Below, piece by piece: positions 6,261-6,732 of a stretch of DNA of 6,732 nucleotides. The position numbers and the translations under genes are program-made. The stretch is taken from NCBI GenBank assembly GCA_030617585.1, contig JAUWVD010000063.1, positions 1 through 6,732 on the forward strand. The letters are read 5' to 3'. The notes below the pieces were generated by a model. That model saw only the letters and a list, made by a program, of their open reading frames with translations. It had not been told where the DNA came from and ran no database searches. This stretch comes from Candidatus Methanophagales archaeon. GTDB taxonomy: Archaea; Halobacteriota; Syntropharchaeia; Alkanophagales; Methanospirareceae. Positions within the stretch are counted from its first letter, which is position 1, and the number at the start of each line of letters is the position of its first letter.

Positions 6261-6267
6261 TCACCCC
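6261..6267 (-). promoter_or_regulatory. Shine-Dalgarno site for atpB
   Basis: The minus strand reads GGGGTGA in the 24-base atpA-atpB gap, ending 6 bases before the atpB ATG at 6252-6254. The GGTGA core matches the archaeal/bacterial 16S rRNA tail and confirms the chosen start. Confidence 0.65.
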
Positions 6268-6278
6268 TTTATATTTTA

Positions 6279-6732
6279 TTATGCTGATTCTGCTTCCTTC
6301 CTCTTTAATGCTTCGAATTCATCTTTCATCTCTTTCACCATCTCATCGTATCGCTTCTCAAACTCTTCACTTGGCACATACTTCATCCTCGCCATGGCAT
6401 CTTTTATCCCCATACCCTCGATTTTACCTATACCCACACCATAATCTATCGTTTCGCTTGCGAGGTCATACCACTGCAGAATGATTTTTGCCATTAGATA
6501 CTGCTTCTCCAAAGAGCAGTAGGAGTCCACGTCATGGTAAGCGTTCTGTTGCAAGAAATCCTCGCGTATCATACGAGCTACTTCTAAGGTTCCTCGTTCA
6601 CGTGCCGGAAGTGCATCCGCGCCAACAAGCTGGACTATCTCTTGCAGCTCCGCCTCCTTCTGCAATATTGACATCATCTCGTCCCTCTGTTCCGTGAAGT
6701 CAGGAGTAGCAGGTTTGTTAAACCATTCAGTG
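6279..6732 (-). CDS. atpA: A-type ATP synthase subunit A (partial, C-terminus only)
   Basis: This is the C-terminal end of the catalytic subunit of the archaeal A1Ao ATP synthase. About 150 codons are visible; the remainder, including the P-loop, is beyond the right edge. The visible part reads TEWFNKPATPDFTEQRDEMM, then LQKEAELQEIVQLVGADALP, then ARMIREDFLQQNAYHDVDSY. This is the family's C-terminal helical domain. LVGADALP corresponds to the conserved LVG-x-D-x-LP block, and FLQQNA(F/Y)H-x-VD is a strong signature of A/V-type subunit A. The protein ends in a charged helix (EKRYDEMVKEMKDEFEALKRKEAESA). An apparent ATG at 6675-6677 is internal, because the frame stays open to the window edge with family-typical sequence. 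atpB follows after 24 bases. Confidence 0.95.
   Translation of the reverse strand, partial: TEWFNKPATPDFTEQRDEMMSILQKEAELQEIVQLVGADALPARERGTLEVARMIREDFLQQNAYHDVDSYCSLEKQYLMAKIILQWYDLASETIDYGVGIGKIEGMGIKDAMARMKYVPSEEFEKRYDEMVKEMKDEFEALKRKEAESA

Overview
The window reads as ordinary chromosomal DNA from an archaeon, most likely a euryarchaeon. The support is A-type (archaeal) ATP synthase A and B subunits, archaeal TATA-like elements placed close to start codons, GGTGA/GAGG-type Shine-Dalgarno (SD) sites, and very tight gene packing. A lineage cannot be fixed from sequence alone. Menaquinone-making lineages that use the futalosine route (for example Archaeoglobi-like archaea or relatives) fit best. 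A bacterium with an A/V-type ATPase is the main alternative. Every supported gene is on the minus strand, so transcription runs from the high-coordinate end to the low-coordinate end.

Right part (6732 to about 3734): the tail of the A-type ATP synthase operon. It holds the C-terminal 150 codons of the catalytic A subunit, a complete B subunit, a 265-residue conserved-looking protein of unknown function that starts 7 bases after atpB, and a small three-helix membrane protein. The usual next gene, atpD (central stalk), is not present downstream of atpB. T-rich tracts at the end of the membrane protein gene may end this transcript.

Middle (about 3733 to 3575): a 159-base intergenic region. It carries a hyphenated inverted repeat merging into a perfect 10-bp palindrome, plus two AT-rich TATA candidates before mqnE.

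Left part (3574 to 1): four futalosine-pathway menaquinone genes in the order mqnE, mqnA, mqnC, mqnD. MqnA makes 3-[(1-carboxyvinyl)oxy]benzoate from chorismate. MqnE couples it to adenosine by radical SAM chemistry to give 6-amino-6-deoxyfutalosine. After deamination and base removal (genes not in this window), MqnC cyclises dehypoxanthine futalosine and MqnD releases 1,4-dihydroxy-6-naphthoate. mqnE, mqnA and mqnC overlap one another and look translationally coupled. mqnD follows after 68 bases with its own TATA-like element and almost no room for a leader; it runs off the left edge.

Together the window links the ATP synthase with biosynthesis of the quinone that would support a respiratory ion gradient. 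No mobile element, CRISPR array or RNA gene was seen. The least explained parts are the two unknown genes after atpB and the palindrome in front of mqnE.
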